Notes: generated from the sequence alone by a model not told the origin. DNA of 64,000 bases from Candidatus Zemynaea palustris (GCA_003134695.1 PLCB01000026.1:213684-277683); one strand, 5' to 3'; positions 1 through 8,750 are shown, counted from the stretch's first letter. Numbers and translations: made by a program.

Positions 1-2
1 CT

Positions 3-887
3 GCGACATATCGGAAATTCGCGGGCAACGTCCTCATCCTCGATACCGAGACGCGCATCAGCGCGGCGCAGAATCTGACCTTCGGGAGTTACCGGCTCCT
101 GGAGGCCGGCCAATGCACCGAAGAAGGCCTATTTTACGGCGATGACCTCACTCCGAAAGAAATGGCCTGCCTGCATGAATACGTGAGATCGCGCGACGCT
201 GACGTCGCCCCCGGATTTTCGAAAAAACTCTTGCTTTATAACCAGCGCGATTTCCTGAGGTTGTTTTACGAGGCTGCCTTTCGGTCGCGGTTCCTCGTCG
301 TTGCTTTCAACCTACCTTTCGATCTGTCTCGCCTTGCTTTCGACGTGGCGTCGGCTCGGGACGAATTCGCCGGCGGATTTTCACTTATGTTATGGCAGCG
401 GCCCGGGAGCGAGCTCGAAAACAAGTACCGCCCCCGCTTCGCCGTCAAACACATAGACTCGAAGCGCGCCCTCAAGGGATTCACCAAACCGGTTGTGCTC
501 GATTATGCCGACCGGATTCCCGAGGGATCGAAGACCGGTAAGCCAGACAAACGATACACATTTCGTGGCCACTTTTTAGATCTGCGCACCCTAGCCTTCG
601 CGTTGACTGATCGCGGCCACTCACTGAAAACCGCGTGCGAAGCCTTCGGCGTCGAGCACGGGAAAACCGAACCGGACCGGCATGGGATCGTAACGCCGGA
701 ATATATTGACTATAATCGCCGCGACGTTCTGGCGACGACAGAGCTCTATTTCAAACTCATGGAGGAATACGAGCGCCATCCCATCCCGCTCCAGGCCACC
801 CGCGCCTTTTCACCCGCCTCGATCGGCAAAGCCTACGAACGGGCTATGAGCGTCGTGCCCCCCACTGGACCGGCAGCCAGACTTTGA
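3..887 (+). CDS. Family B DNA polymerase, 3'-5' exonuclease half (5'-partial, ends at a frameshift)
   Basis: The reading frame enters from the left edge and stays open to a stop at 887. All three proofreading-exonuclease motifs of family B polymerases are visible: Exo I as LILDTET (D14 and E16, counting from base 3), Exo II as FNLPFD (N103, D107) and Exo III as YNRRD near the end. The domain would remove mismatched 3' ends. The frame stops just after a run of six C at 858-863. Skipping one C gives a natural continuation (PLDRQPDFDKVFVGNAM) straight into the next gene, so this is the N-terminal half of one polymerase. A first ATG at 162 exists, but it lies after Exo I and is not the true start. 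Confidence 0.8.
   Translation, partial: ATYRKFAGNVLILDTETRISAAQNLTFGSYRLLEAGQCTEEGLFYGDDLTPKEMACLHEYVRSRDADVAPGFSKKLLLYNQRDFLRLFYEAAFRSRFLVVAFNLPFDLSRLAFDVASARDEFAGGFSLMLWQRPGSELENKYRPRFAVKHIDSKRALKGFTKPVVLDYADRIPEGSKTGKPDKRYTFRGHFLDLRTLAFALTDRGHSLKTACEAFGVEHGKTEPDRHGIVTPEYIDYNRRDVLATTELYFKLMEEYERHPIPLQATRAFSPASIGKAYERAMSVVPPTGPAARL
858..863 (+). other. C6 homopolymer at the polymerase frameshift
   Basis: Six consecutive C sit where the exonuclease frame must move by one base to join the polymerase frame. Deleting one C fuses the two frames without any stop. An assembly error, a real mutation or programmed slippage would all look the same here. Confidence 0.6.
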
Positions 888-891
888 CAAG

Positions 892-2952
892 GTGTTTGTC
901 GGAAATGCGATGTCCGCATTTTTTGGGGGCCGCGCCGGGGTCCACATACGTCGCGTGCTGGTGCCGATCGTGTATTGCGACTTTTTGTCGATGTACCCCA
1001 CGGTCAACGCACTGATGGGTTTATGGGACTTCATTATCGCCCGCAAGATCGAGGTTGTCGAAGCGACGACCGAGGTTCAGTCTTTTCTGAACACGGTCGA
1101 TCAAGACCGACTCTTTGATTCCAAGACGTGGCGCAAATTGCCGGCATTCGTACAGCTGGAACCGGCCGGCGACATTCTTCCCGTCCGCTCCGCATTCGAC
1201 CCCGACACGAAGGACTGGCAGATCGGGGTGAATTTCTTACACACCGGCAAGGAAGGCCCGCGCGAGGCGCTATGGTACAGTTTGCCGGACGTCGCCGCCT
1301 CGGTGCTCCTGACCGGGCGTATCCCAAAGATCATGCGAGCGCTTCGGCTCAAAGCGGTGGGGAGGCAGCGCGGCCTGAAATCCGTCAAGTTCCGGGGCGA
1401 CATTCCCATCGACCCTCGCACCCGCGATTTTTTCAAAACGGTCGTGGAACAGCGCAAGCTCCTCGACCAGCGCACGGACCTGTCGGAAGACGAGGTAAAG
1501 CGGCGGGGCGGCAGCCTGAAGGTCACCGCCAACGCGACCAGTTACGGCATCCTGGCCGAAATGACGCGGCACGAACTAGGCGAGCGGCGCAAGGCGTGGG
1601 TCACCGTGTATGGCGTCGATGACGAATCGTTCCGCTGCAAGGTGGCGGCGCCCGAAACGCCGGGGGAATACTGCTTCCCACCCTTGGCGGCGCTCATTAC
1701 CGGCGCGGCACGTTTGCAGCTCGCGTTACTCGAGCGTTGCGTTACCGATCTTGGCGGTACGTACGCGATGGAGGACACTGACTCTATGGCGATCGTCGCC
1801 ACGCGCGACGGCGGCCTCATTCCGTGCCGGGGCGGCCCGCACGTCGTAGGGGGCCGGGAAATGATCAAAGCGCTGTCCTGGGCCCAGGTTAGGGGGATTG
1901 CCGGGCAATTCCAGGACCTCAACCCCTACGAACCTTCGGCCGTGGACGGATCGGCCCTAGAAATCGAACCCGACAATTTCGACCCGGTAACGGGCGAACA
2001 ACGCGAGATCTATTGCTTCGCGATCTCGGCAAAGCGCTACGCGTTCTTCATGTTCGACGCGAACGGCGACCCGCAGATTCTTCAGAAGAAAGTGAACAAT
2101 AAGGACGACGGATGGTCCGAACACGGACTGGGTCATCTCCTTAATCCAATAAGCCCAAATAGCGAGGATCGAGGCTGGATCCGCGAGGTTTGGCTATACC
2201 TCATTCGGTCCGCGATAGGATTGAAGGCGGAGGCGCCGTCCTGGTTCGACCGCCCCGCGTTAACCCGGATGAGCGTGAGCAGCCCGGCGATGCGCGAATT
2301 GTTTGAAAGAATCAACGAAAATAAGCCATACAAAAAGCAAATAAAGCCATTCAATTTCCTGTTGACCGCGCATATTGCGCCAGATGGTTACCCGATCGGC
2401 GTCGATCGGGATCATTTCCATCTTTTTGCGCCATACGAATCCGATCGCCGGAAATGGGAAAATCTGACCTGGGTTGACCGTTACAGTCGGAAAACGTGGA
2501 AGGCATCGACGCTGATCAATCGCGGGACGAGCACGATGGCGCGACTGCAAACCTATCGTGACATCATCGAAAAATACGCGTTCCGCAAAGAAGCAAAAAG
2601 CGCGGACGCTTCGGGTGAGGTCTGTGGCAAGAAAACCGTCGGCCTCCTGCAGCGCCGACACATTGCCGTCGGCAAACTAACCCATATCGGAAAAGAATCA
2701 AACAAGCTCGAGGATGTGCAATCTGGGATAGTTCACGATGTCGATGAGGTCACGACGGAGCTCGTTGACCCAAAGCGCGATGAATGGACGACCGTCATTT
2801 TGCCGATCCTGCGCGAAATGCCGATTTCATTATTGATGCGCGAAAGTGGTCTTTCTCGAGCAACGATTCAAGCAATTCGCGCCGGCCGGCGCCCTTACAA
2901 GAAGAATATGGAGCGCCTCGTGGCGCTCCGATTTGCCCGGGGCAAAACCTGA
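892..2952 (+). CDS. Family B DNA polymerase, polymerase half with C-terminal helix-turn-helix
   Basis: This 686-residue frame carries the catalytic core of a family B polymerase. A GGR element (residues 12-14), which resembles the YxGG-type linker of protein-primed and organellar/viral enzymes, is followed by motif A DFLSMYPT (D30). Motif B is KVTANATSYG (K210 to G219), motif C is EDTDS (D295, D297), and a KRY element lies near residue 382. All catalytic residues are intact. The last ~50 residues (ISLLMRESGLSRATIQAIRAGR) look like a helix-turn-helix, which is not a usual part of these polymerases. The ATG at 892 is probably internal: translation most likely continues from the exonuclease frame across the C6 run. 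No integrase, primase or terminal-protein gene is nearby. Confidence 0.8.
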   Translation: MFVGNAMSAFFGGRAGVHIRRVLVPIVYCDFLSMYPTVNALMGLWDFIIARKIEVVEATTEVQSFLNTVDQDRLFDSKTWRKLPAFVQLEPAGDILPVRSAFDPDTKDWQIGVNFLHTGKEGPREALWYSLPDVAASVLLTGRIPKIMRALRLKAVGRQRGLKSVKFRGDIPIDPRTRDFFKTVVEQRKLLDQRTDLSEDEVKRRGGSLKVTANATSYGILAEMTRHELGERRKAWVTVYGVDDESFRCKVAAPETPGEYCFPPLAALITGAARLQLALLERCVTDLGGTYAMEDTDSMAIVATRDGGLIPCRGGPHVVGGREMIKALSWAQVRGIAGQFQDLNPYEPSAVDGSALEIEPDNFDPVTGEQREIYCFAISAKRYAFFMFDANGDPQILQKKVNNKDDGWSEHGLGHLLNPISPNSEDRGWIREVWLYLIRSAIGLKAEAPSWFDRPALTRMSVSSPAMRELFERINENKPYKKQIKPFNFLLTAHIAPDGYPIGVDRDHFHLFAPYESDRRKWENLTWVDRYSRKTWKASTLINRGTSTMARLQTYRDIIEKYAFRKEAKSADASGEVCGKKTVGLLQRRHIAVGKLTHIGKESNKLEDVQSGIVHDVDEVTTELVDPKRDEWTTVILPILREMPISLLMRESGLSRATIQAIRAGRRPYKKNMERLVALRFARGKT

Positions 2953-3053
2953 CCGTGGGGCACTGAGCCTCCTCGGCCGCACGCGGAGACGGCTCACCCC
3001 GCGGCGAAATCGCCGGCCTTACCGACGCGGATCGGTTAATGGAGGTGCGTTAT

Positions 3054-3359
3054 ATGCTGCGCCGTCTTTTGGCTCTCGGATTGTTCCTGGCGATCGTCCA
3101 GGCGGTCCCGATCTCGGCCTCAAGTCGCCATGCTACACCGGCGCCGGCGACCGCAAAGAGCGGGCAGCTCGCAATGTTCACGACGGAGGCCACGGCGCAA
3201 GCGCATTGCCCGAAGGACGAAGTGGTCTGGCTCAATACGAACAGCGGGATCTACCACGAAAAGGGCATGCGCTGGTATGGGCGCACTAAGCACGGCGCTT
3301 TCGTTTGCCGGAGAGAAGCCGACGCGGCCGGCGATCGCGATACGCGAAACGGTCAGTAG
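3054..3359 (+). CDS. Small secreted protein of unknown function
   Basis: The product is about 101 residues with an N-terminal signal peptide (MLRRLLALGLFLAIV, cleavage near ISA). The start at 3054 is chosen over an ATG at 3039 because GGAGGTG lies 7 bases upstream of it. The mature part contains CPKDEVVWLNTNSGIYH and a closing GAFVCRREAD, with two cysteines that could form a disulfide. I recall the same spacing in short exported proteins of many Proteobacteria and Acidobacteria, but no function is known to me. The gene stands alone after the polymerase. Confidence 0.6.
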   Translation: MLRRLLALGLFLAIVQAVPISASSRHATPAPATAKSGQLAMFTTEATAQAHCPKDEVVWLNTNSGIYHEKGMRWYGRTKHGAFVCRREADAAGDRDTRNGQ

Positions 3360-3504
3360 CGACGTTCCCGATGAGCGATGGTGGGCGCTTCGAACAACCG
3401 GGCGCGTCAAGAACATAAAATGGCGATAAAGATGCGCTTGTGGTGGGCCCTGGGAGCGGCGGCGCTTGCGATCGGCTTGGGTGGCGAATCGGAGTAGGCC
3501 CGGT

Positions 3505-4053
3505 CTAGTGAACCGTGATTCGGACGTGCTTCGAAAAGAACTGATCAGCCGCATTCATGCCGGCGTTTGCGGCATCCACCGACCATGCGTCGTGCGCATC
3601 TTTGCAAGTCGTGGAGGCTTCGATATACGAAAACCGAGCGCGCTCCCAGTCCACGACGACGAGGATTGGCGCGTAGGTGTGCGTTACGAGCTTAGGGTTG
3701 TGTACTATCCAATCCAATTGAATTCCACCGGCGCGCGCAAACACGTTGCCTGCGGAAAGGTACAGGCTGCAAGCCTGCTGCGCCGAGTTTGACGAGACGT
3801 CGTAAGTCCGCGCACAACTCTCTTGCTCGCCAGCCGCCCGTTCGAGTTCTTTGGCCGTCGCCAGCGCCGGTCCGAGCGCGGCGCTTTCAACGCTGTTGCC
3901 TCGACTACCGCCGATCGCGGAGGCTAGGATCTCCTGGGCTCGCTGGCAAGGGTTCGCCGACTCAGTTACCGATGTGGTCGCCCCAACCGGGGCCGCAACG
4001 AATACGAGCGCAACAGCGAGCGCGAAGGATGCCTTGGCAAATCGGCCTTTCAT
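3505..4053 (-). CDS. Secreted hypothetical protein
   Basis: A signal peptide (MKGRFAKASFALAVALVFVA) starts at 4053, preceded by AAAGGA about 7 bases upstream; a longer frame to 4122 has no such site. The mature protein is about 155 residues, Ala-rich and predicted helical, with four cysteines (CQRAQE, SCART, ACSLY, TCKDA) that could pair outside the cytoplasm. It is the first of three consecutive minus-strand genes for exported proteins of this type (3505-5299). Its function is unknown. Confidence 0.5.
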   Translation of the reverse strand: MKGRFAKASFALAVALVFVAAPVGATTSVTESANPCQRAQEILASAIGGSRGNSVESAALGPALATAKELERAAGEQESCARTYDVSSNSAQQACSLYLSAGNVFARAGGIQLDWIVHNPKLVTHTYAPILVVVDWERARFSYIEASTTCKDAHDAWSVDAANAGMNAADQFFSKHVRITVH

Positions 4054-4276
4054 TCTCGTTCCTTTTCTCACCGGAGGTCCCGTCCAGTTTCCGTGTCGTT
4101 CGAGGTCGGCACGCCTACTCATCGACGAGCCTCCCGCGCTATCGCGCCGGCCGACGCGAGAACGTACCCCTCGTCAGCGCGTTCGAGAACCGTGAACGCT
4201 GAACAACCTGCCACGCGCCACTCGGGGTCTATGAGGCCCTGATGACGCTCGAACCTCTACTTGCCTGCCCGTCGCG

Positions 4277-4744
4277 TTATTTCGCAAAGCGTTCTTCAAT
4301 CCGCGCGGGTTCGTCGCATTTCGAGCCGCTCATCACAGCGCATTGAACGAACAGTGAAACATTCAACTTGAGCAACTTGGGATGGGTATCGTAAACCTTG
4401 TCGATCTCGTCTACCATTGTCTTGAATGTACGGTCGCTCAAGGTCGGTTTAACTTTGTCTACACGGCGCTTAAAAGATTGTAGCGGCGGCGAGAAGCGTC
4501 CAGTCTGGTGCAGATTGCTTTGAAGAGCGGTTGTCGCATAGAATGAGGCGAGTCCATAGCCTGCATCAAAACCTACGAGAATTCCCTCAATAGCGATGGT
4601 TCTTTGTGCTCGATCCATCGATTGCCACCAAACACCGTCATGGGTGACGATGATGGTCTCGGAACTGCCGACCGGAATTGGCGCGACAAGTGCAGCCACG
4701 ATCAAGCATACCGACGCTGCACGCTTCGTAATGAAAATGAGCAT
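4277..4744 (-). CDS. Secreted hypothetical protein
   Basis: The 155-residue product has a hydrophobic N-terminus (SVCLIVAALVAPIPV) that fits a signal peptide. It starts at an ATG preceded by GGGAGGG at 8 bases. The body is mixed alpha/beta with two late cysteines (VQCAVMSGSKCDEP). I do not recognise a family. The flanking genes on both sides are also exported unknowns on the same strand, with gaps of more than 100 bases, so they need not form one operon. Confidence 0.5.
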   Translation of the reverse strand: MLIFITKRAASVCLIVAALVAPIPVGSSETIIVTHDGVWWQSMDRAQRTIAIEGILVGFDAGYGLASFYATTALQSNLHQTGRFSPPLQSFKRRVDKVKPTLSDRTFKTMVDEIDKVYDTHPKLLKLNVSLFVQCAVMSGSKCDEPARIEERFAK

Positions 4745-4879
4745 CTTAGAACCCTCCCTCGCATATCCCGAGTTTTCGCGACAGCCGTAGTGTCTTTTCA
4801 GAGTCGGATTAGAGCGAAAGTCGAATTGGTCACCGCCGCGCCGAAGAATCGGACCTGACGCGATTGCGTCTTTGTGACG

Positions 4880-5299
4880 TTACCTGGACGCGGGCGATGG
4901 AGACGCAGCGACTGGCGCCGCCCACTCCGTGCCATCGTCAAAGCGAACCGCGAGAACCGCGCACTCGCCGGGACGTGCGGCGATGCGCCAAGCAATCACG
5001 GCACCCGGAGAGAACGTACCGATCTTGGTGAAGTCGGTGGCGCCGATTCGGATCATGACGATCTTCGCGGCTTTTGTTGTCGTGTTCACAAACGAGACGT
5101 CGAACCCGACGACTTGATCGCCTCTCGCGCTGGCACTTAGCGTTGAGTTGTTCGCGAAAATGCTCGCGTGCTTGGCCTTCACCTTCTGGGCGCAGCCTTG
5201 GAGCACGATAGGTGGGATGACGCTGGTCGGCGCGGGGGTTGGGGCCTGCGCGGTCAAAGCCGCGAACGCGACCATCGGCAGAACGCATTGAATCTTCAA
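4880..5299 (-). CDS. Secreted hypothetical protein
   Basis: The 139-residue product begins at a TTG (5297-5299) with a GGAAGGGG Shine-Dalgarno upstream. It has a short signal peptide (VLPMVAFAALTAQA) and then a compact beta-rich domain: alternating segments such as VVGFDVSFVNTTTKAAKIVM suggest an immunoglobulin-like sandwich. Two cysteines (QGCAQ, GECAV) are present. The FVNTTTK and GECAVLAVRF stretches resemble exported proteins of unknown role. No specific function is assigned. Confidence 0.5.
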   Translation of the reverse strand: MKIQCVLPMVAFAALTAQAPTPAPTSVIPPIVLQGCAQKVKAKHASIFANNSTLSASARGDQVVGFDVSFVNTTTKAAKIVMIRIGATDFTKIGTFSPGAVIAWRIAARPGECAVLAVRFDDGTEWAAPVAASPSPASR

Positions 5300-5478
5300 T
5301 GTTACCCCTTCCGTGAAGAACTGTCGCTCGGGCTGATTCGCGCCTGCGCCGAGTGTGGCCTAGCCGATCCGTGATCGGGGAATTGAAACTGCTCCGCCTG
5401 CACTCGTTCTCGGCCAGCCGGCAGCTGCGCGTTAAGTTTCGAGAACTAGCTCGTTGATGCGACTTTTGGCGAAAAACA

Positions 5479-6303
5479 TCAGGTCGTTCCGTCATGCTGC
5501 TCCCAAGTCTCAAGGATGAACGCGACAAGTGCATGGGCAGCGTGGATCGCCAACCTTGCATGGCGTGGCGTCAACCGGTATCCTCTTTTTGAGGTTCCCT
5601 GTGCGTGAGCAGAACTAGCGTGCGTGCGCAGGGCGGCGATGCCCCCAGCGGTTGCTATCAAACCGCCCAGGATTGCCTTTAGGTCATCATCTTCAATCGC
5701 CGACGGGTCGAAGCCGAGATCCTTACGGACGACTCCAAAGACACCGCTCAAGTCTTGTTTGGAGGGCATTGATAAATGCGGGTGTTGAACAATGTATTCC
5801 TTACAAATCGCCTCTAATATGTTAGCGGCAGCCGACACCGCCTCTCTAGGCTTGGTTTCCACATTTTCGGTAGCACGTTGAAACTCATCATGAACCGCTG
5901 GAAAGTCTCTCTGTTTTAAGATCGTTGCTAAGGTAGCCGTTGAACTTCCAGCCATCGAGGCAGCCCGGATTATTTTTCCACCTGTGACGTAACGTAAGCC
6001 GTACTTGCCGAGCAGCGCGTGAAGACTCTCGCGATCTTTCTCGTATTGTGAACCCGTCGAAACCTCGCGCTCCATGAAGTCCTCCAGCAGCTTTCCCAAA
6101 GTCACAAACGCGGTTTGTGGTTCGTCCCGGTTGACTGCTCGCAGCCAGTGCGTGATGGTATCGACCTTGTTGCCGCCTGGGCTTTCTACAGCCGTGCCGC
6201 TATGATAAAAGAGATTCTCGAACTGGCTCCTTGTGTAGTATTGGTCAAAGAGCCGAGCAGTCAACGCAATCACGGGCATGGGAATCGTTTCGAGCCGAGT
6301 CAT
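5479..6303 (-). CDS. Abortive infection family protein (Abi-C domain)
   Basis: The 274-residue protein carries the Abi C-terminal domain in its second half: EAVSAAANILEAICKEYIV, then KQDLSGVFGVVRKDLGFDPS, DDDLKAILGGL, ALRTHASSAHAQG and the closing RHARLAIHAAHALVAFILE. This domain is known from phage-exclusion proteins. The N-terminal ~115 residues are variable, as expected for the part that confers specificity. The gene is single, with no toxin, nuclease or other defence gene adjoining, and its base composition is lower in GC than the core genes, in line with acquisition by transfer. Whether it acts against phage here is inference from the family. Confidence 0.75.
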   Translation of the reverse strand: MTRLETIPMPVIALTARLFDQYYTRSQFENLFYHSGTAVESPGGNKVDTITHWLRAVNRDEPQTAFVTLGKLLEDFMEREVSTGSQYEKDRESLHALLGKYGLRYVTGGKIIRAASMAGSSTATLATILKQRDFPAVHDEFQRATENVETKPREAVSAAANILEAICKEYIVQHPHLSMPSKQDLSGVFGVVRKDLGFDPSAIEDDDLKAILGGLIATAGGIAALRTHASSAHAQGTSKRGYRLTPRHARLAIHAAHALVAFILETWEQHDGTT

Positions 6304-6464
6304 ATCTGGTTCTGTAGCACAAGGCAGCGAGCGATATCAAGCTCGCGAGATCTCGACCCATGGGGCGCTCATCTTGCAACGCTCCCGCCCCTAGCCGCTA
6401 AGCCCAGGCGCCCAGCCCACCGCCGCCCGGACAGGGGGGGCCTCGTCTTGGAACGCTCTGTCTC

Positions 6465-7043
6465 CTATCCCGACGAAAAGCCGAGGGTTGCCATCATGCA
6501 TTGATTGGCGACCACGCCGTCGACGCGACGACCCGCGTCTTCGGGATGGGCTTTCGCGTGCAGCGCGACGCCGTCGGCGATCGCTCCGGCCATGTCGTCT
6601 TCGCGCATGATTCCGACGTGCCGTCCGCCGGGAGTCGGCGGACCGCCGCCGGCGTGATCGGCCTCGAGTCCACCGCCGTCGCCGGCCCCGTGATCGACGA
6701 GGTCGATCCAAGTTTCTTTCGCGCCGGATTTCTCGGCATTGTCGAGCGTTCGGGCCACGAACTGGGCGAGGTTGGCGCGCGACGACATGTCGTGCATCGG
6801 CGATTCCTTGAAGCTGAATTCTTGCCCGTCGTCGAGACGGTAACTCTGCGTGGAGAGGGTGTCTTCGGTATCGACCATATCCGTGTCTTCGACGGTGAAC
6901 TCGATCGAGGGCTGCTTGGCGCTGACCTCGATGGCTTGGTCGAGCACGATCGACTGGATGTCGTCGAGGTTATTGTCGCCGTCGCGGTAGATGCCGAATT
7001 CGAGCGCGCGCGTCCGCCGCTCGGGGGAGAGGGTCGCGATCAT
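6465..7043 (-). CDS. Clostripain-like (C11) cysteine peptidase, apparently truncated
   Basis: The 192-residue product begins like a C11 peptidase (YRDGDNNLDDIQ near residue 19). It carries a candidate catalytic-His segment (IDLVDHGAGDGGG) and ends just after a candidate catalytic-Cys segment (VVANQCMMA). In complete family members the chain continues well beyond the Cys, but here a TAG follows nine residues later. The fragment is therefore probably a decayed or truncated gene; it has no signal peptide. The family assignment rests on the spacing of these motifs and is moderate. It stands between the Abi gene and a repeat protein, both accessory. Confidence 0.45.
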   Translation of the reverse strand: MIATLSPERRTRALEFGIYRDGDNNLDDIQSIVLDQAIEVSAKQPSIEFTVEDTDMVDTEDTLSTQSYRLDDGQEFSFKESPMHDMSSRANLAQFVARTLDNAEKSGAKETWIDLVDHGAGDGGGLEADHAGGGPPTPGGRHVGIMREDDMAGAIADGVALHAKAHPEDAGRRVDGVVANQCMMATLGFSSG

Positions 7044-7194
7044 GAGACCTCCGCAGGAGTGATTGCAGAGGACCTACTGCGACGAACCGGCCCGGCGTCA
7101 AGACCCCACCACACTGCTCTTGGCGGACGAAGTTGCGCGAAGTATCCACAGGTGGGAAACATCTTGGCAATACCGAACCGCTACGCTCCCTTCC

Positions 7195-7587
7195 ATGAAG
7201 AAGCAACGGAAAAAGCGCCTCACTCTTGCAGACGTAGCGGGCGGTCTGGCAGACCTAAAAGTTACGACCGCGGAAATCTACGACGGCCTCATGGACTTGA
7301 AGGCCGCAGTCGAACACGGCTTCACTCAGCAGGAAGCTCGCCTCGAGACTCGTGTCGCAAAGACGGAGGATCTGATGTGGCGGCGCTTCGATGTCATCGA
7401 TGATCGCTTCGATGCCATCGACCTGCGCTTCGAGGCCGTCGACCGGCGCTTCGAGGCCATCGACCGGCGCTTCGAGGCCATCGACCGGCGCTTCAATGAT
7501 ATGGACGCTCGCTTCAATGATATGGACGTGCGCTTCGACAGGCTTGACGCACGAGTCGGCATCATCGAACTGAGACCGCCGACCTAG
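7195..7587 (+). CDS. Coiled-coil heptad-repeat protein
   Basis: The 130-residue product begins MKKQRKKRLTLADVAGG and from about residue 64 is built of near-identical 7-residue units of the type RFEAIDR, eight in succession. This gives a long continuous helix with hydrophobic Phe and Ile/Met at coiled-coil positions, so the protein should oligomerise. The start at 7195 is chosen because the upstream in-frame region lacks the clean character of the rest. It resembles the short DUF-type repeat proteins beside many mobile loci. Its role is unknown. Confidence 0.5.
   Translation: MKKQRKKRLTLADVAGGLADLKVTTAEIYDGLMDLKAAVEHGFTQQEARLETRVAKTEDLMWRRFDVIDDRFDAIDLRFEAVDRRFEAIDRRFEAIDRRFNDMDARFNDMDVRFDRLDARVGIIELRPPT
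7384..7551 (+). repeat. Eight tandem 21-bp repeats within a gene
   Basis: Eight units of exactly 21 bp (start CGCTTCGAGGCCATCGACC, one unit per heptad) run in frame. Units 3 to 5 are almost identical at DNA level and units 6 and 7 form a second subfamily (CGCTTCAATGATATGGACG), which points to recent duplication. Copy number is likely to vary between strains. Confidence 0.85.
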
Positions 7588-7593
7588 TCGCTG

Positions 7594-8157
7594 CTACATC
7601 TTTGGCCAATCGATCGGGCCTTTAGTGAAGCGCCGGTAGAGGAGGCCGAGGAGTTGCGCGTTGCCGTCGGTGAGATAGGCGTAGGCTTGGGACCATTCGT
7701 CGCCGTCCTGCCAGCCCGTTTGCGCCAGATGCACGTCGGTGCTGTTGGCGCCTTGCGGGGTGAACGTGAAGACCGCGAGCGTTCGCTCGCGCCGCACGGT
7801 CGGGAACTTTTCGGGCGCCATCGCCCTGATCGCGAGCAGCGTCTTCGGTTGGTAGACGACGATCGTCCCTCCGCCCGGCGCCGCTCCGGGGAAATTGACG
7901 AGCCAGTCGCCGCCGCTGCGGAGATCGACCGTCGCGCCCGGAGCGATCCAGCTCGTCATCCCCGCTTGCGTCGTGAATGCGTCCCAGACGGCGTCGAGCG
8001 AAGCCGGGACGACGACGTCCCAGTCGATTCGCTTGGGATCGTCGCTGGTCGTCACGTGAACCTGACCGCGGTCGAAGGTCGCCGTCGTTTTCGCGTTTGT
8101 GGGAGCGGCGAGGGAGGCGCAGAGTGCGACGACGAGCGCCGTGATGCTGGCACGCAT
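7594..8157 (-). CDS. Exported SRPBCC/AHSA1-like protein
   Basis: The 187-residue product has a signal peptide (MRASITALVVALCASLAAPTNA) and then a START-like fold of the AHSA1 type: VVVPASLDAVWDAFT, WIAPGATVDLRSGGDW, and a C-terminal long helix with WSQAYAYLTDGNAQLLGLL. Such folds form a hydrophobic cavity; an exported member is less common. The start at 8157 follows directly after the TetR gene (11-base gap), so the two form one operon under the same operator. It presumably binds or handles the compound the regulator senses; this is inference. Confidence 0.7.
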   Translation of the reverse strand: MRASITALVVALCASLAAPTNAKTTATFDRGQVHVTTSDDPKRIDWDVVVPASLDAVWDAFTTQAGMTSWIAPGATVDLRSGGDWLVNFPGAAPGGGTIVVYQPKTLLAIRAMAPEKFPTVRRERTLAVFTFTPQGANSTDVHLAQTGWQDGDEWSQAYAYLTDGNAQLLGLLYRRFTKGPIDWPKM

Positions 8158-8168
8158 GGTGTTCCTCG

Positions 8169-8750
8169 TTATTTCAAGAGTGACGTGAGATAGGCTCGCA
8201 GGTGGGCGATGGACTCGTCGTACGGCTCGGCCGAGCGATGGGCCGCCGCTTGCATGACGCCGCCTTCCATCACGGTGAGGACGAAGGCCGCGAGCGATGC
8301 GGGATCGTTGCCGCGCCTCAGGCGCAATTGCGAGAGCTGCGAAGCGATAGCGGCGCGCCACGCGGCGAAATTCGCGTCGATCAGGACGCGCGCGCGTTCC
8401 GAAACCGGGCCGACTTCGAGTGCGAGGCTGCCGATCGGGCAGCGGTACTTGAAGGCGGTCGTCAGGAGACGGTTGCGGTAATCGGCGAGGACGGCGAAGA
8501 TGCGTTCGAGCGGATCGCGTTCGCGCTGAAACGGCGGATCGAAAATGTGCGGGATCAGGGCCGCCTGGTACGTCTCGAGGACGGCGACCAGCACGTGCTC
8601 CTTGTTCTCGAAGAAGTGGTACAAGCTGCCGCTGCGCACGCCGGCCCGCTCGACGATGTCGGATATCCCCGTCGCCTCGTAGCCGCGCTCCCAGAAGAGC
8701 TCGAGCGCGGAACCGACAATCTTGTCGCGGGTCGCAACCGGTCCGGCCAC
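8169..8750 (-). CDS. TetR/AcrR family transcriptional regulator
   Basis: The 193-residue protein has the TetR DNA-binding domain at its N-terminus: ALELFWERGYEATGISDIVERAG, then GSLYHFFENKEHVL, with the recognition helix around residues 38-45. The remainder is the helical ligand-binding and dimer domain. It starts at a GTG (8748-8750), ten bases after a 20-bp palindrome that sits in its own promoter, so autoregulation is likely. It is co-transcribed with the exported SRPBCC protein and diverges from the DUF3303 gene. Confidence 0.85.
   Translation of the reverse strand: MAGPVATRDKIVGSALELFWERGYEATGISDIVERAGVRSGSLYHFFENKEHVLVAVLETYQAALIPHIFDPPFQRERDPLERIFAVLADYRNRLLTTAFKYRCPIGSLALEVGPVSERARVLIDANFAAWRAAIASQLSQLRLRRGNDPASLAAFVLTVMEGGVMQAAAHRSAEPYDESIAHLRAYLTSLLK

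Noticed and set aside
3420..3497. 25-codon frame resembling a signal peptide (MAIKMRLWWALGAAALAIGL)
   Set aside because: It ends right after the hydrophobic stretch and has no clear ribosome site. It may be a fragment of a lost secreted protein.
7384..7551. Tandem repeats considered as a CRISPR array
   Set aside because: Units are contiguous with no spacers and keep a reading frame of heptads. No CRISPR array or cas gene is in the window.
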